A stretch of 64,000 nt of DNA, taken from NCBI RefSeq assembly GCF_030272615.1, contig NC_081409.1, positions 19,842,260-19,906,259 of the forward strand. Reading direction: 5' to 3'. This document shows positions 34,807-46,736 of this stretch, piece by piece. How positions within the stretch are numbered: the stretch's first letter is position 1; each line of letters opens with the position of its first letter. The notes beneath the pieces are model-generated. The model was not told the DNA's origin. It worked only from the letters and a program-made list of their open reading frames with translations, and did no database searches. Source of the stretch: Cryptomeria japonica (Eukaryota; Streptophyta; Pinopsida; Cupressales; Cupressaceae). Position numbers and translations under genes: made by a program.

Positions 34807-37800
34807 TTATGATATTTGGGGTACTATTATATCGATCCATGAATATGATTGATCTGACATCATTGAGGAGACCCTCTTCACCCTTCCAGGTAACCATATT
34901 GTTATGATTGACCGCCATGTTGGCTGCCCAGTCAACTAGATCATTAGCTTCATGATAAATGTGGGAAATAAAGCATTTCTTGAAGATGTTGATGAGATCT
35001 CTAGAAGCCTTTATTATGTTGTTGATAGTCCATGAAGTCTTAGAAGTTCCTTTTAGGCACTTGATGATGTTATTAGAGTCCCCCTCAATCCATAGATAGG
35101 GACAGTTCCATCTTTTAGCCAAGAGAATGCCTTGGAGAGCTTCCATAGCTTCCGACATGTGGTTAGTTTGGAAACCTATAGGAACAACAATCATTTCCTT
35201 ACAAGTGCCATTTTCATCTCTGAGAATTGCACCACATCTCGCTGGGCTATGATTGCCTTTGGCAGCTCCGTCAAAGTTGATTTTGAGCCAACCATGAGGG
35301 TGTGAGTGCGATCTTGCTTCTAGTCTCTTGTTTTGTTTGGGATCAGTACTACCAACACTCTTCAGATTCTAGGAGTTAAAAATGTGAGTTTCCAAGGGGT
35401 TGGAAGAATAGAAAGGATCCCCAATGATCCTAATGTTCTCCACAATAGCCCATTGAATTTTCTAGAAAACAACACCCTGGGTGAGAGAAGTGTCCTTGAA
35501 GATGCGATTGTTCCTTTCTTTCCAAATCCCCCATAGAATGTGAGGGAGAGATAGTTGCCACAAAGATCTCAAAGTGGGGTTAGACCAATGATAACTCCAA
35601 GAATGGAACAATTCTCAGATGGAGTTAGGAAACACCCATTCCATACAAAAATTCTTAAGAAATCTTTCCCAAATTGAAACAGTGAAGGAATAGTGGATAG
35701 CCAAATGGTCCATGAACTCTTCCTCCTCAAGACATAAGGCACACCTATTTGGGAAGGAAAAACCTCTTACCTTAAGATTATCTAAGGTCAAAATTTTGTT
35801 TTGAAGGATTGTCCAATAGAAAAAAATGATCTTAGGAATAAGACCCTTAATCCAGGCTTTAGACCAAAAGGGATTCTCTGAGGGAGCAGGGGAAAGAAAA
35901 CCATACATTGAAGAGACAGTAATGTTGCCTTTAGGTTCATATTTCCAAATAAGAGAATCTTCCTCATTGTTCAACCAGGCAGAAGACACATGGTTCTTAA
36001 GATTGATAAGGTCAGGGTGGATACTTTTAATGTTCTACCATTTATCGCCTATCCAATACCCCTCAACCAAGGAGCCAAAGACTCTAATAGAGGGGGCAGC
36101 AAAAGGGGCCCAATCAAGGATTTCAATCAAAGGCTTATCAAGTAACCAGGGGTCCTCCCAAAATCTAACTTTCCTACCATTACCAACTCTCCATTTCACC
36201 CCTTTAGCAATGTTGTCTTTACACTTAGAGGCATGATTCCAAATATGGGACCCATTAATACTAAAATCAGAATTGATGAAAGAGAGAATAGAAGAAGACA
36301 AAAGAGGATACTTACTTCTCCAAATTTTACACCATTCACTATCAGAGTGGAACAGTCTCCAAACCTGTTTAGACAAAAGATCTTCATTGAGGGTCTGAAT
36401 TCTTCTCAGGCCCAGAACACCTTTATTTTTTGATCTGCAAACCTTGTCCCAAGCCACTAATGCCATTCTTGTCTTTTCTTCAATCCCTAACCAATTTTTT
36501 TTTTTTTGAATTTTCTCAATAGCATCAACATACTTAACTGGAATTGTAAAGAGGCTAAGGGCATAAATAGGAATGCTTTGAAGGGATCCTTTAAGAAGTT
36601 GAAGCTTTCCAGCCCGACTTAAGAGATCACCTTTCCAACTAGCAAGCTTTCTTTAAAATTTATCCACCAGAGAAATCCAAAAGGAATCAGGTGGAGCAAT
36701 GCCCAGGGGAAGACCAAGATAAGTAGCAGGAAGATCAGTAGTTTGACATTCTAGAATTTTGTTGATTCTATGTTGTCTTCTGTTAGGAATGTTGATAAAA
36801 AACACTTCACTTTTAACCCAGTTGATAAGCTGGCCAGAAGCAGAAGCAAACTTACAAAGGGTGTCCTTTAGGATGCTGGCTTCTGAAATGCTTGAATCCC
36901 CCATAACAATGGTGTCATCCACAAACTATTGGTGGGAGCAAGTATGAAAAATAGATGAAGGTTGGAGACCTTTAAAAATACCTCTAGTCACCATACTTTC
37001 CATGGACCTACCAAAACATTCAGTCATAATAATGAAGAGGATAGGGGAAATGGGGTCCCCTTGCCTCAGTCCTTTGGAGGCGTGAAAGAAGGAGGAGAGA
37101 GATCTATTAACAAGAACAACAAAGGAGGTAGAGGATATGAGTTTCTTTAAGAGGTCCACACATTTTTTAGAGAAGCCAAAAGGACCTTCATGAGGAAAGA
37201 CCAATCAACTCGATCATAGGCCTTAGATAGGTCAAGCTTGAGGATAAAATCTTGTATCTTATCCCTAACAAGGGAATGGATATTCTCATGGACAATTATG
37301 ATGGAATCAATAATTTGTCTTCCTGGCACAAAACCATTTTGTTGATGACTAATCAAAGAAGGAAGGACTTGTAGGACTCTGGATGTTAGGACCTTGGAAA
37401 TTATATTATAAAAAGAGTTGCATAAGCTAATTGGCATGAACCTATCCATGGAGTCACCACCTTGAATTTTGGGGATTAAAGAAATGAAGGTGCCATTAAT
37501 CTCTTTCAGAATTTTTCTAGCACCAAAAAATTATTTGACCCCACTGGAGACATCTTTCCCAACAATATCCCAGAATTCTTGGAAGAAGAACATGGGGAAG
37601 CCATTAGGTCTAGGGGCTTTGTTAACTTCAAAAGAAAAGACAACATTTCTAATCTCCAAGTTGGAAGGTATAGAAGTTAGGAAGGCATTCTTTTGCTCAT
37701 CAATGAGGCAAGGAATGTTCTCAAGGAAGGAACTTTGAACATCAACATCCAGGCTTTGATCCCTACAAAGAAGATCAATGAAGAATCTTTTGGCCTCATT

Positions 37801-38984
37801 TCTTATCTCCTCCTCCTTAACCAGCTCCCCATTCTCCACCATTAGTTTTTTGATCGTATTATCTGCTTTATGTTTGATAGTCGACATATAAAAGAATCTA
37901 GTGTTCTTATCTCCTTCCTTCAGCCAGATACATCTAGACCTCTGCTTCCAAAAAGTTTATTCTTTAGCAATGATTCCATGGTATTTTTTGAGGATCTCAT
38001 TTTCTTCAGCAATAGGCACAATAGAGAATCCATCCTTCTGGATTTGGACATGAGTTTTATTGAGGTCTTCCTAAATTTTTCCTTTGGCCTCAAAAATATT
38101 CCCAAAGATGGATTTATTCCAAGTCCTTATATTGTCTTTTATGCTTTTGAGTTTCTTCACAACTCTATTTATGGCAGTACCCTCAACTTGAATGTTCCAC
38201 CATTCCTGAATTTTATGGGTGAGATCCAGATGAAGAGTCCACATTTTTTCAAATCTAAAAGGAAAGTGCCTTCTTCTATTAATAGGGTCAACAAAAAGAG
38301 TTATGGAGTAGTGGTCAGACCCAACCCAGATGTGAGCAGACATAAAACAGAAATAATGTCTATAGCAATCATCAGAAATAAGAGCCTTGTCAAGGAGAAC
38401 TTGAATAAGGTCATTTCGAGCCCTCCTATTAGTCCAAGTGTAAATGCAACCCTTCATCTCCACATCATTAAGAGCTTGAGTGTTTATAAAATCCATGAGG
38501 GCCAGTCTGCTATCCAACTGAGAAGGGCTTCCACCAAATTTTTCCTCCTCTCTCAAAGGGGTGTTGAAGTCTCCCACGACCAGCCAGATGAGGTTCTTGA
38601 AGATGTCCCTTATTTCCATAAGCATTTTTCCAAAAAATGCTTGTCTTTCAAGGTGTTAGGAGCATAAATATTAGTGAGGACCCAGGAGGTTCCATCTTTT
38701 AAATGCTCAAATTTAATGCAAGAAAAATTGCTTTCTTGAATAAGAACATGACCTTTAACACTACTGATATTCCAAATAGTTGCAATGCCTCTAGAGGCAC
38801 CTTCCGAGCTGCCACCACTGATACTCCCAGATTTAAAGAATTTCAAAGCTTCAACCTTATCTCTACTCATCTTTGTTTCTTGAATAAGAAAAATATCAGG
38901 TTTACTATCCCTAATCATATTACTAATAATATCATGCTTGTGGGGATTATTAAGTCCCCTAATGTTCCACGAGACAATCTTCAT
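34799..38984 (-). pseudogene. LINE ORF2: endonuclease, reverse transcriptase, RNase H
   Basis: Start ATG at 38984. The AP-endonuclease part has VSWNIRGLNN, IQETK, GDFN (near 38570) and GSDHYSI (near 38305). Reverse transcriptase includes NGFVPGRQI (near 37330), LDLSKAYDRVDW (near 37220), LRQGDPISP (near 37060) and the catalytic FVDDT (near 36915), with a stop just before it. A zinc-binding region near the end (about 35615-35989) has the C-X2-C of NRCALC. RNase H (35194-34799) shows the spaced acidic residues of the plant type (EALQG; EGDSNNII; HEANDLVDWAAN). Frame changes lie near 38612 and 37190, with further stops at about 37450, 36650 and 35990. It copies its own RNA at the target site in functional relatives; this copy cannot. 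Confidence 0.9.
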
Positions 38985-39079
38985 AATTACTTACCAATTC
39001 CTAACTCCTTCAGAGTCTTTTGAGTCCCATCTGCTATGTTCTTGTTGGCCTCCTTGTCTCTGACTTTGTGGTTTGAAGG

Positions 39080-40779
39080 TCATCTTGGGGATGAGGAGTC
39101 ATACCTGACATCAAATTGAGCAATTCTACTAGACTTCCTTAATTGGGCGCCCGAGGGAGTGTATCCTTTTTTGTTCTTGTGTTTTGGAATTTTCCAATCT
39201 GCTTCTTTCTCAAAAACCGCTTCAGGGTTACTAAGAATTCTAGAAATTTCCTCTTCATTACCCCAATTAGGTGATCTGGAATCATGTGAAGAACTATTGA
39301 GTATTTTAGAGGCTTGGTCTGAATCTGAAAGGTTCATACCCAATATAGCACAGTTCTGGGCTTCTTGCATATCAGACCTGATCGTGAGAGGGGAAGAGTC
39401 AGTCTTTTCTTCTTGTGAGCCAGTGATCTCCCCTTCCTCAGATTGTTTAGCTTCATTAGTATCCTTATTCTTCTAATCCTCTTCATTGGGAGCTTCCTTA
39501 CTAGCCAAGGTGTCAGCGATTACCATCCCAGTATTTTCTTTAGAAGATTTATTCTGATCTTTTATTTCCTCTATTCGGATATGCCCTACTAGGGGGTTGT
39601 CTACTTTCATTCATTCCTTCCTTAGAGCTTCCTGGGGAGGAGATTAGAGACAGAGGTAGAGGAGACCACTTCCTTATTCTCCCCTAGGGGTCCAAAATAG
39701 TTGGTATCAACAAGGTTAGTTTCCTTGTTTTCTGAATTTTTGACTTGCCATACCTTTTTCTCCGGAGCCTTTTTACTTTCTATTGAAGGTTTGGCTTGCT
39801 TGTTCTCCCCTTTAGGCTTGAGAGGACAATGTTTGGCCCAATGACCTACTTTCTTGCAGTGAAAGAAAGCAAAGGGGATGGATTAGTATTCAATCTCTTG
39901 TTTCCACATTCCCAAGTTTGAAACTATATCTATCTGCTCGGGCATATCTACATCGTGGGCGATCCCTGCACAAAATCTGGCATAAGTGAGCCTCCTTCTT
40001 GAAGTTGTGACTGGATCTATTGAGAGGAGCTCACCAAAAGAGCTTTCTATACTTGAGAAAATACTTTCTGCCCAATACTCAAGAGGTAGACCTGGTAACT
40101 TAACCCAAACTGGGACTTGCACTAGAAGAGAATCACTCATGTTTAGATTCGAATGCCATTTCTAAAGGACCAGAGCTGTCTTTCCAACCAATCAGGGACT
40201 ACTATAGAGGATCCTTATTTTTTCTTCTTCACAGGAAAAGGAAAAGGTGAGGAGGCCTTTCTGTAGAGCTGAAATTTCAACATTACCTTTCAAAGCCCAT
40301 TTCCTTTTGACATAAGCCCTAACAACTTCAATGTTTGAGTGTGGTCCCATGAATTTACCCACCAGAGAGTTTGACATACTACTTATGTTGTGATCCAAAA
40401 CTGGGTCAGGGATAGAAATGGTGAACTTACCACCAATAGGGTCTGATATATTCTTGACAGGAGGCAAGGAGGATTTTCTAGATGGTCTAGTTCTGAAGAG
40501 GGATGACCACTTTCTAGATTCTTTTCCATTCTCCAAAACAGCTTCACGTGGGCTAGACCCCCCGCTGGACCCCCCCACCATGTTTCTAGAACCCACATTC
40601 TTCTTTGGCAAAGTACTGTCAGCCTATAGAATATCTGAAGGCTTGTCCTTCTCCCCCATCAGGCTAGCTCCATCGATCTGGTTGCTCCCTCCATTGGAAC
40701 CAGAGTTCCCGCCTTGCAGAGAATTTGAATTTTGAATTCTTCCATTATCGCCTTCTCCATCTGCATGCGAGCTCTCCAT
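39080..40779 (-). pseudogene. LINE ORF1: RNA-binding protein with zinc knuckle
   Basis: The ATG at 40779 is six bases from the 5' edge of the element. An S/G/N-rich N-terminus leads into a DUF4283-like domain typical of plant LINE ORF1 (VVRAYVKRKWALKG near 40310; VPVWVKLPGLPLEYW near 40095). A single knuckle (FFHCKKVGHWAKHC, near 39830-39870) has its first Cys replaced by Phe. The C-terminal region, after several stops and a frame change, is recognisable at 39370-39080 (PNWGNEEEISRIL). ORF1 products of such LINEs bind the element RNA. Stops at about 40625, 40191 and 39883 make it non-functional. Confidence 0.82.
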
Positions 40780-40799
40780 TTTTGCTGCTAGGATATGTT

Positions 40800-42103
40800 G
40801 TTGTCATTGATGTCAATATATTCCTATTTTTGGTGTTTTGGTAATTGCATTAAGTTGATCTGGTTGGTTTATCTATTTGGGATTGTGAATCAACTAGATA
40901 TGTTTTATTATTTATTGATTCTATGTGGTGATTTGGTTGAGTTGTGGATTTCGGTATGAAGACTATTCTTCTGTGTTCAGTAGTTGGTAGATTCTGGTAT
41001 TTGATCTGATGTGCTCTAGTATGATCATATCTTTGGTTGTAGATTTGGGAGAATATTTTGGATGTTCATATGTATCTACATTTCAGATGGTTCATGATTT
41101 GGTGCTCCACAAGCTATCTTTCTAATCCGAATTGTTGATGTTAAGTGTTCTTGAGGGTTAGTGTGTTGATCGATGAAAATTTGAATAAGTGGTGTTGGTG
41201 CAGCTATTGCAGATGGTTATAATATGCTTGTTGGTGTTTCCCGATCATGTCCTATTTTTTTTGGTGGTCCGCATTGATCCTTGTGCACGATATTGGTGAT
41301 TTTGTTGATCTGGTGATATTCTTTGTGTTATGCAGTATTTTTGGTGGTGTAGCGTGTTGCGGTTGATCTTGGCAAGATTTGCAGTGGTGATGTGTGTTCG
41401 AGGATTTGATTTAGGTCCATGTTATGTCATCTATGACATTATATTGTTCTGATGGTTGATTTATGTATCGTGTGATGTAATTTTGTAATTAAGGGTTGAG
41501 GGTTTGGCCGACCTTGTTGTTAAGGTTGATGAATTGTATAAATAAGTGTTAGACTCATGTAATTTGGGTGTCAAGGTGGTGTCTGCATTATTAGAGAGTG
41601 GTCTATGTGCGCATAAGAGAATTTATCTTATGTTATGGTGTATTGAGCAGTGATTGTTGCTGAGCAGACAAATGAGATTAACCGGAACTGTCATGAAGCA
41701 TTAGCAGATGCTATTTTTGCAGTTCAAGTAGTCTTGATTGTAGTTTGATTATTATTCTGAGGTAGTGAACCTTCCTTGAGGGTTGGTGCCTTTTGGGTCA
41801 TTGTAGCTTGAGCAGTGAGCTCTAGGTAGTGTGCTTGAATACATGTGCATTCCCCATTGTAATATTTACATATACTACTGTAGAGTATCATCTTTTTGTG
41901 GGTAGGTTCCCACCATGTTTTTTCCCTTAACCGAGTTTTCCACGTCAAAAATCTTGGTGTTATGTGTGTTGTTGTTATTGTCTTTATCTTTATTCTTGTT
42001 GTAGTTGATCAAATTTGAGATTGTGCTTAATTGGTTTAATCCAGTGAAAATTGATTCACCCTCCCTCCCCCCTCTCAATTTTCCTTCCTTGTTGTTGCTA
42101 ACA
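40800..42103 (+). repeat. F4 5' LTR, main part
   Basis: 1,304 bp, ending GTTGCTAACA. It has a TATA-like TATAAATA (41537-41544), the cross-family block GAGCAGTGAGCTCTAGG (about 41810-41826), and GTGGGTAGGTTCCCACCATG with TTTTTTCCC and TTTTCCACGT (about 41899-41945). A C/T tract (TTCACCCTCCCTCC) is near 42055. With the first 17 bp the LTR is about 1,321 bp. Confidence 0.85.
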
Positions 42104-42158
42104 ATTGGTACCAAAGCTAGATCCTCAAGAAGAATCTTGACCGCTTGAGGAGATCTAG

Positions 42159-44688
42159 ATGGCAGCTTATGTGTTCAAGAAGGAAAGTCTGAGATTTGAT
42201 GGAAGAAATTATACTGTTTGGAAGGACTGGAAGAAAGTTCATTTGAACTGTCTTGGGTATGAGTACTAGAAAATTACAAAAAATGTCTACAATGTTCCTC
42301 AGAATGGACTGGTCACTGCAGTTGAGATCAAGGATGCTGAACATAACATAAGAGCTCAGGAAGTATTGCTAAGTTCCTTGACCGATTCAAAGATGACTAA
42401 TGTGATGGGTTTGAAGACTACACATGAGATCTGGAAGAAGTTGGAAACCTTGTATGAAGGAGATGCTCAAGTCAAAGTAGATAAGTTGTAGAGTTTGAAA
42501 GGAAAGTATGAAGCATTGAAGATGGGAGAAGATGAAAATATATCATCCTTTATGGATAAGGTGAATGAGCTTGTCATGAACATCAGATGTGTCAGTCGAA
42601 CTCTTGAAGAAGATGAGATTATTACAAAAGTATTGAGATCATTGCCTCCTGCTTACAAACATAAAGTAATTGCTATTGATGAAATTCAGAGTGTGACTAT
42701 AGTGACTAGAGACATGTTGGTTGGAAAGCTTACTGCATTTGAGTTAAGTGAATTTGGAGAATAACATGGAAAATCTGAGACAGCATTCAAAGGCTCTATA
42801 TCTGGGAAGCAGAAGTATGATCCAGGGGAAAGTTCATGTTGGGTATCCAGATATGAAAGAGAAAAGAGAGAGATGGAAGAGAAAGAAAGAGAACCTGGTG
42901 AGATTGAATCCCTTATTGCTCGCAGATTGCCTAAGGGAGCTGGTAAGTATGATGGAAAGTTACCTTTGAAATGTTTCTCTTGTAATAAGACAAGACATTT
43001 TGCTTCTAGGTGCCCTAAAAGAATGTCTAGATATGATAAGAATGATAAATTTGAAAGGCATGATATATCTCATAAGCATGATAGATATGAGAAGCATGAT
43101 AAGCCCTATCGAAAGTTCAAAAATCAAAAGAGATTTTATTATGCTATTGTTGAAGGTGTGATAGATGAAGAATCAGAGAATGGGAATTCAAAAGATGACT
43201 TTGTATTTATTTCTATCAAGGAAGACGATCTGGTACCAGTGAATCCTACAAGATGCATTGTTGAGGAGAAATATTTGGCTACTAAGATTGAAGAGAAAGA
43301 TGAATGGGTAATTGACAGTGGTTGTTCACATCATAGATGAGGTGATAAAAGTAAATTTGTGAGTATGAAAAAATATGATGGCAGTATAGTGAGATTTGGG
43401 GATGATAAATCTTATGTGATCCATGGTAGAGGTTCTATATCTTTTAATGGTAAGCATAATATTGATGATGTCTTGTATGTTGAAGGTTTGAAGTATAATC
43501 TTTTGAGTCTTGGATAGATGGTTGACAAGAGATATTATTTACAATTCAAGAATGGTAAATACAAGATCTTAAATGCCCCCATTATAGAGATTGCATCAGG
43601 AACTAAGGCTAAAGGTAATATCTTTCACTTGAATGTTGGTGAGAAAAGTTGTTTGATTGCTCATATTGATGAAAGTTGGTTGTGGCATAGGAGAATGTGT
43701 CATGTTAATTTTGACTGCATGATAAGGATAAGTACTACTCAAGCTGTTAGAGATTTGCCTAATATTGTGAAGCATGTTAATCTGGTACGTAAGGAATGTC
43801 AGTTGGGAAAGCAAACAAGAACTTTATTTAAGAGTAAGTTGTATTCATCTAATGGATTGTTAGATCTAGTGCATACTTATTATGTGGTCCTACTAGAGTA
43901 AGAAGTATGTAGGGTGATAAATATTTCATGTTGCTGATTGATGATTATTATAGGATGATGTGGGTTACCAATCTGAGGGAGAAATCAGAAGCACTGGAGA
44001 AATTCAATATATTCAAAGCTAGAGTGGAGACTGAGACAAGATTGAAGCTGAAGTGCCTGATATTTGATAGAGGAGGAGAATTTACATCAGGAGATTTTGA
44101 TATATTCTATGAGAGAAATAAAATTAGAAGACAATTATCTACTCCCAGAACCTGTCATCAGAATGGAGTTGTTGAAAGGAAGAACAAAACCATTTTGGAT
44201 GCTTCCAGGACTATGCTGATAGAAGGGAATGTTGCACAAACCTTTTGGAGAGAAGATGTTAGCATTTTTGTTTGCACATTCAACTGGGTGCATATAAAAG
44301 GTGATTTCGGTAAGACTCCTTATGAGTTATGGTTTGGTAATGTTCCTACAGTTAGATAATTCATATTTTTGGAAGTAAATGTTATATTAAAAGAGACGAG
44401 TATATAGGAAAGTTTGATGCAAGATATGATGAAAGAATCTTCTTGGGATATTCTACTTAGAGAAAGGCCTATCGGTGTTACAACAAGACACTGAGAAATA
44501 TAGTGGAAAGTGCAAATGTGAAAGTGGACGAATGTCTTGGAAACTAGATCAGAGCATGTGGTTATGATTTTGATGATGAAAATGTTGTTTCAAAGTCTGT
44601 GCAGTCTGAGTTCCTAAAGTAGAATGATCTAGTGGAGACAATTAATCCAGGTATTATTGTTGCCAGTGAATAAGTACAAGGACTTGAG
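42159..44688 (+). pseudogene. F4 gag, protease, integrase
   Basis: Starts ATG GCA GCT at 42159. Gag is of UBN2 type (FDGRNYTVWKDWKK; later KYEALKMGEDENIS). The zinc knuckle CFSCNKTRHFASRC (42972-43013) keeps all three Cys and the His. A lysine-, histidine- and aspartate-rich repeat follows (43015-43120, units such as KHDRYEKHDK). The protease motif is DSGCSHH (D at 43314). The pre-integrase zinc region has WLWHRRMCH (about 43680). The integrase core has an acidic run at IDDYYRMMWV and DRGGEFTSGDF (about 44070). A frame change lies near 43880 and another near 44360. Stops at 42267, 42489 and 43515 are where related elements have Gln. F3 interrupts it at 44689. Confidence 0.9.
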
Positions 44689-45282
44689 TGTTGAAATCAA
44701 TGAACACTGAGAGGGGGGGTGAATCAGTGTTCGGGTATTTATTAATTTGTTATTATGATTTTTTATCACCCTGATGCACAAATAAGAAACTGAAATGCAA
44801 AAACAGAAAGAAAATAAGCACATAACCATAACACCAATATTTCTATGTGGAAACCCAGAAAGGGAAAAACCATGGTGGGATGTGAACCCACAATATTATT
44901 ATACTATGGCCAATAGTAAAACAATACTACATGAGTTGGAATGCACATGCATTTAGGAACACTTCCTAGAGCCCATTTCTCAATTACAAAAGGGATACAA
45001 CCCAAAGGAAGGCTCACTACCCTACAGGCTAATAGAAAATGATTACAATGAGTAATGAACTGAATAAAAGCATTTGACCATGCCAAATAACAGTTTTGGT
45101 TAGGCACAAAGTCATTTGTTGCACTGTTCTAATAGACTGCTCTATTTTGCCCTATTATTGATTACCAGATCAACAAAGTTTAAGGTACACACATGAAACC
45201 ATGCTCAATCGCTCCCAAAAACATCTCACATATCATATCCACACATAAAAAAATTAACCAAATCAATCTTATATATCCGCAT
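44689..45282 (-). repeat. F3 3' LTR, left piece
   Basis: Starts TGTTGAAATCAATGAACACTG (plus strand); interrupted at 45283 by F2. It has a block GGGAAAAACCATGGTGGG (about 44862-44879) and, just before the break, a minus-strand TATA-like TATATAAG (plus 45268-45275). Confidence 0.88.
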
Positions 45283-46369
45283 TGTTAGGACTCGGAGGCA
45301 ACTGAGAGGGGGGGTGAATCAGTTGTCAATTAATTTCAACCCAAATATAACTTAATCAAACTTGATAAATAATACCGGTAAACCAAACTTAATGCCGGTT
45401 GACAGATTAGCAGTTAATATTAATATCAGTGAAACTCAATGCATAAAATAGAAAGAGAAACAACATCCACAACACATAACACATAGATTTTTATGTGGAA
45501 AACCTATAAGTAGAAAAACCACGGTCAGGAACCTTACCCACAATCAGATTATACTACTGCAGATAGTATGTGTATACAAATGGGGTTTGCAAATGCAGAA
45601 AGGCCAACCGCCTAGAGCTCGCTGCTCAATCACAAAATAGGAGTCACACTGACTACAATTGGATGGTTAAATCCAATGATAATGTATTGCTCATAGTAGC
45701 ATCTCCAATGTTGGATTCAATACCGATTAAGCTCTGATAATCACCTTCAAACCTTCCTTTAACCTTCTCTATGGTCTTCTCATATAATCTTCAATATTTG
45801 CATATACCATGTTACAATACCATAACCTTACTTCCAATATTGTTCTCTGTCTTCCTATCTCACAAATGAGATCTTACATATATACCAAAACCTAAGACCA
45901 AATGTGTAGGTCAGCTTACTAAGAATATTACAATTAAACCAATTACAAATAAGTCAAGATGTGATGCATCATGTCGGCTCAATACATTTACAACAATATC
46001 CAATTAATAAATCATCTCCATAACGTGTCATGCTGATCTGGAATAGATAATGCATGTCGGTCCATAACCTAGACCAATTTGTCGCTAACAGCAAATATGT
46101 CAACCCGATTAGACCAATAACCAAAATATCAAAACCAAGTGTCCAAACCATATCTTTGACATAACCAAGTGATCTCCAGATGATAACAAGTCATCTTCAG
46201 TGTCGGTGTACAATATAACCTGTCGGTGAACAATATACCGGTGACTATGCATTAGTCACTGAACTTGCCGATGAACATAATGTGCCAGTTCAACATAACA
46301 AAAGATCTCCAGAAGGATAAGTGTTGACATCAATGACAAAACTAATGCAACACATCCATAATACCACCA
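45283..46369 (-). repeat. F2 3' LTR
   Basis: 1,087 bp, plus-strand TGTTAGGACTCGG to ATAATACCACCA. It contains the C-run complement (GAGAGGGGGGGTGAATC, near 45302) and the complement of the GAGCAGTGAGCTCTAGG block (about 45611-45628). Confidence 0.9.
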
Positions 46370-46736
46370 ATCTCGCCCTTTGGCATTCATGGCAACACAA
46401 GATGGAAAAACATCTAAGTGCCAAAACATAATGCCAAAAACCAAAAACTAACAATCTCCATAATATATCAATACCAAAAATCAAAATACAAATGCAAAGA
46501 GTATATATCTCTCCCCCAATGAATAATCTCTCCCCATAGGATAATGTTTTTCCATAGATAACTCTCCCCCTTTGACATCAAATGGAAAAGCAATACAAAT
46601 ACCAGAACATACAACCAATTACAATAATCAATTGTTATAACCAACTACTCCCCCTGAGAAGTAGCTCTCCTCCATCAAAGCCGAAAAAAAAGGTTTTTCT
46701 GTTAATTATGTCACTTTGATGCCAATCATCAACTGT
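46370..46736 (-). other. F2 3' untranslated region with polypurine runs
   Basis: Between the gag-pol stop and the 3' LTR. On the plus strand it shows CTCGCCCTTTGGCA (46371-46384, next to the LTR), CTCTCCCCCAATG (about 46509), CTCTCCCCATAGG (about 46528) and CTCTCCCCCTTTGACATC (about 46562), that is, four polypurine-like runs on the minus strand. No coding frame. Confidence 0.7.

Larger units (their letters stand above)
32974..40785 (-). mobile_element. L1-like LINE with three reading frames
   Basis: Flanked by the 14-bp duplication TGCTAGGATATGTT (32960-32973 and 40786-40799). Minus-strand order: ORF1 (40779-39080), ORF2 with AP endonuclease, reverse transcriptase and RNase H (38984-34799), and a third frame (34806-33174) followed by about 200 bp of 3' untranslated sequence. 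The 5' untranslated region is only six bases. No poly(A) tail is evident at the 3' edge; the tail region is AT-rich with AAAAATTGTTTTT. All frames are decayed. Confidence 0.88.

Noticed and set aside
37870-38667. 265-residue open frame on the plus strand
   Set aside because: It lies antisense to the LINE endonuclease region, whose minus-strand motifs (GDFN, GSDHYSI) are clear; the plus frame has no recognisable domain.
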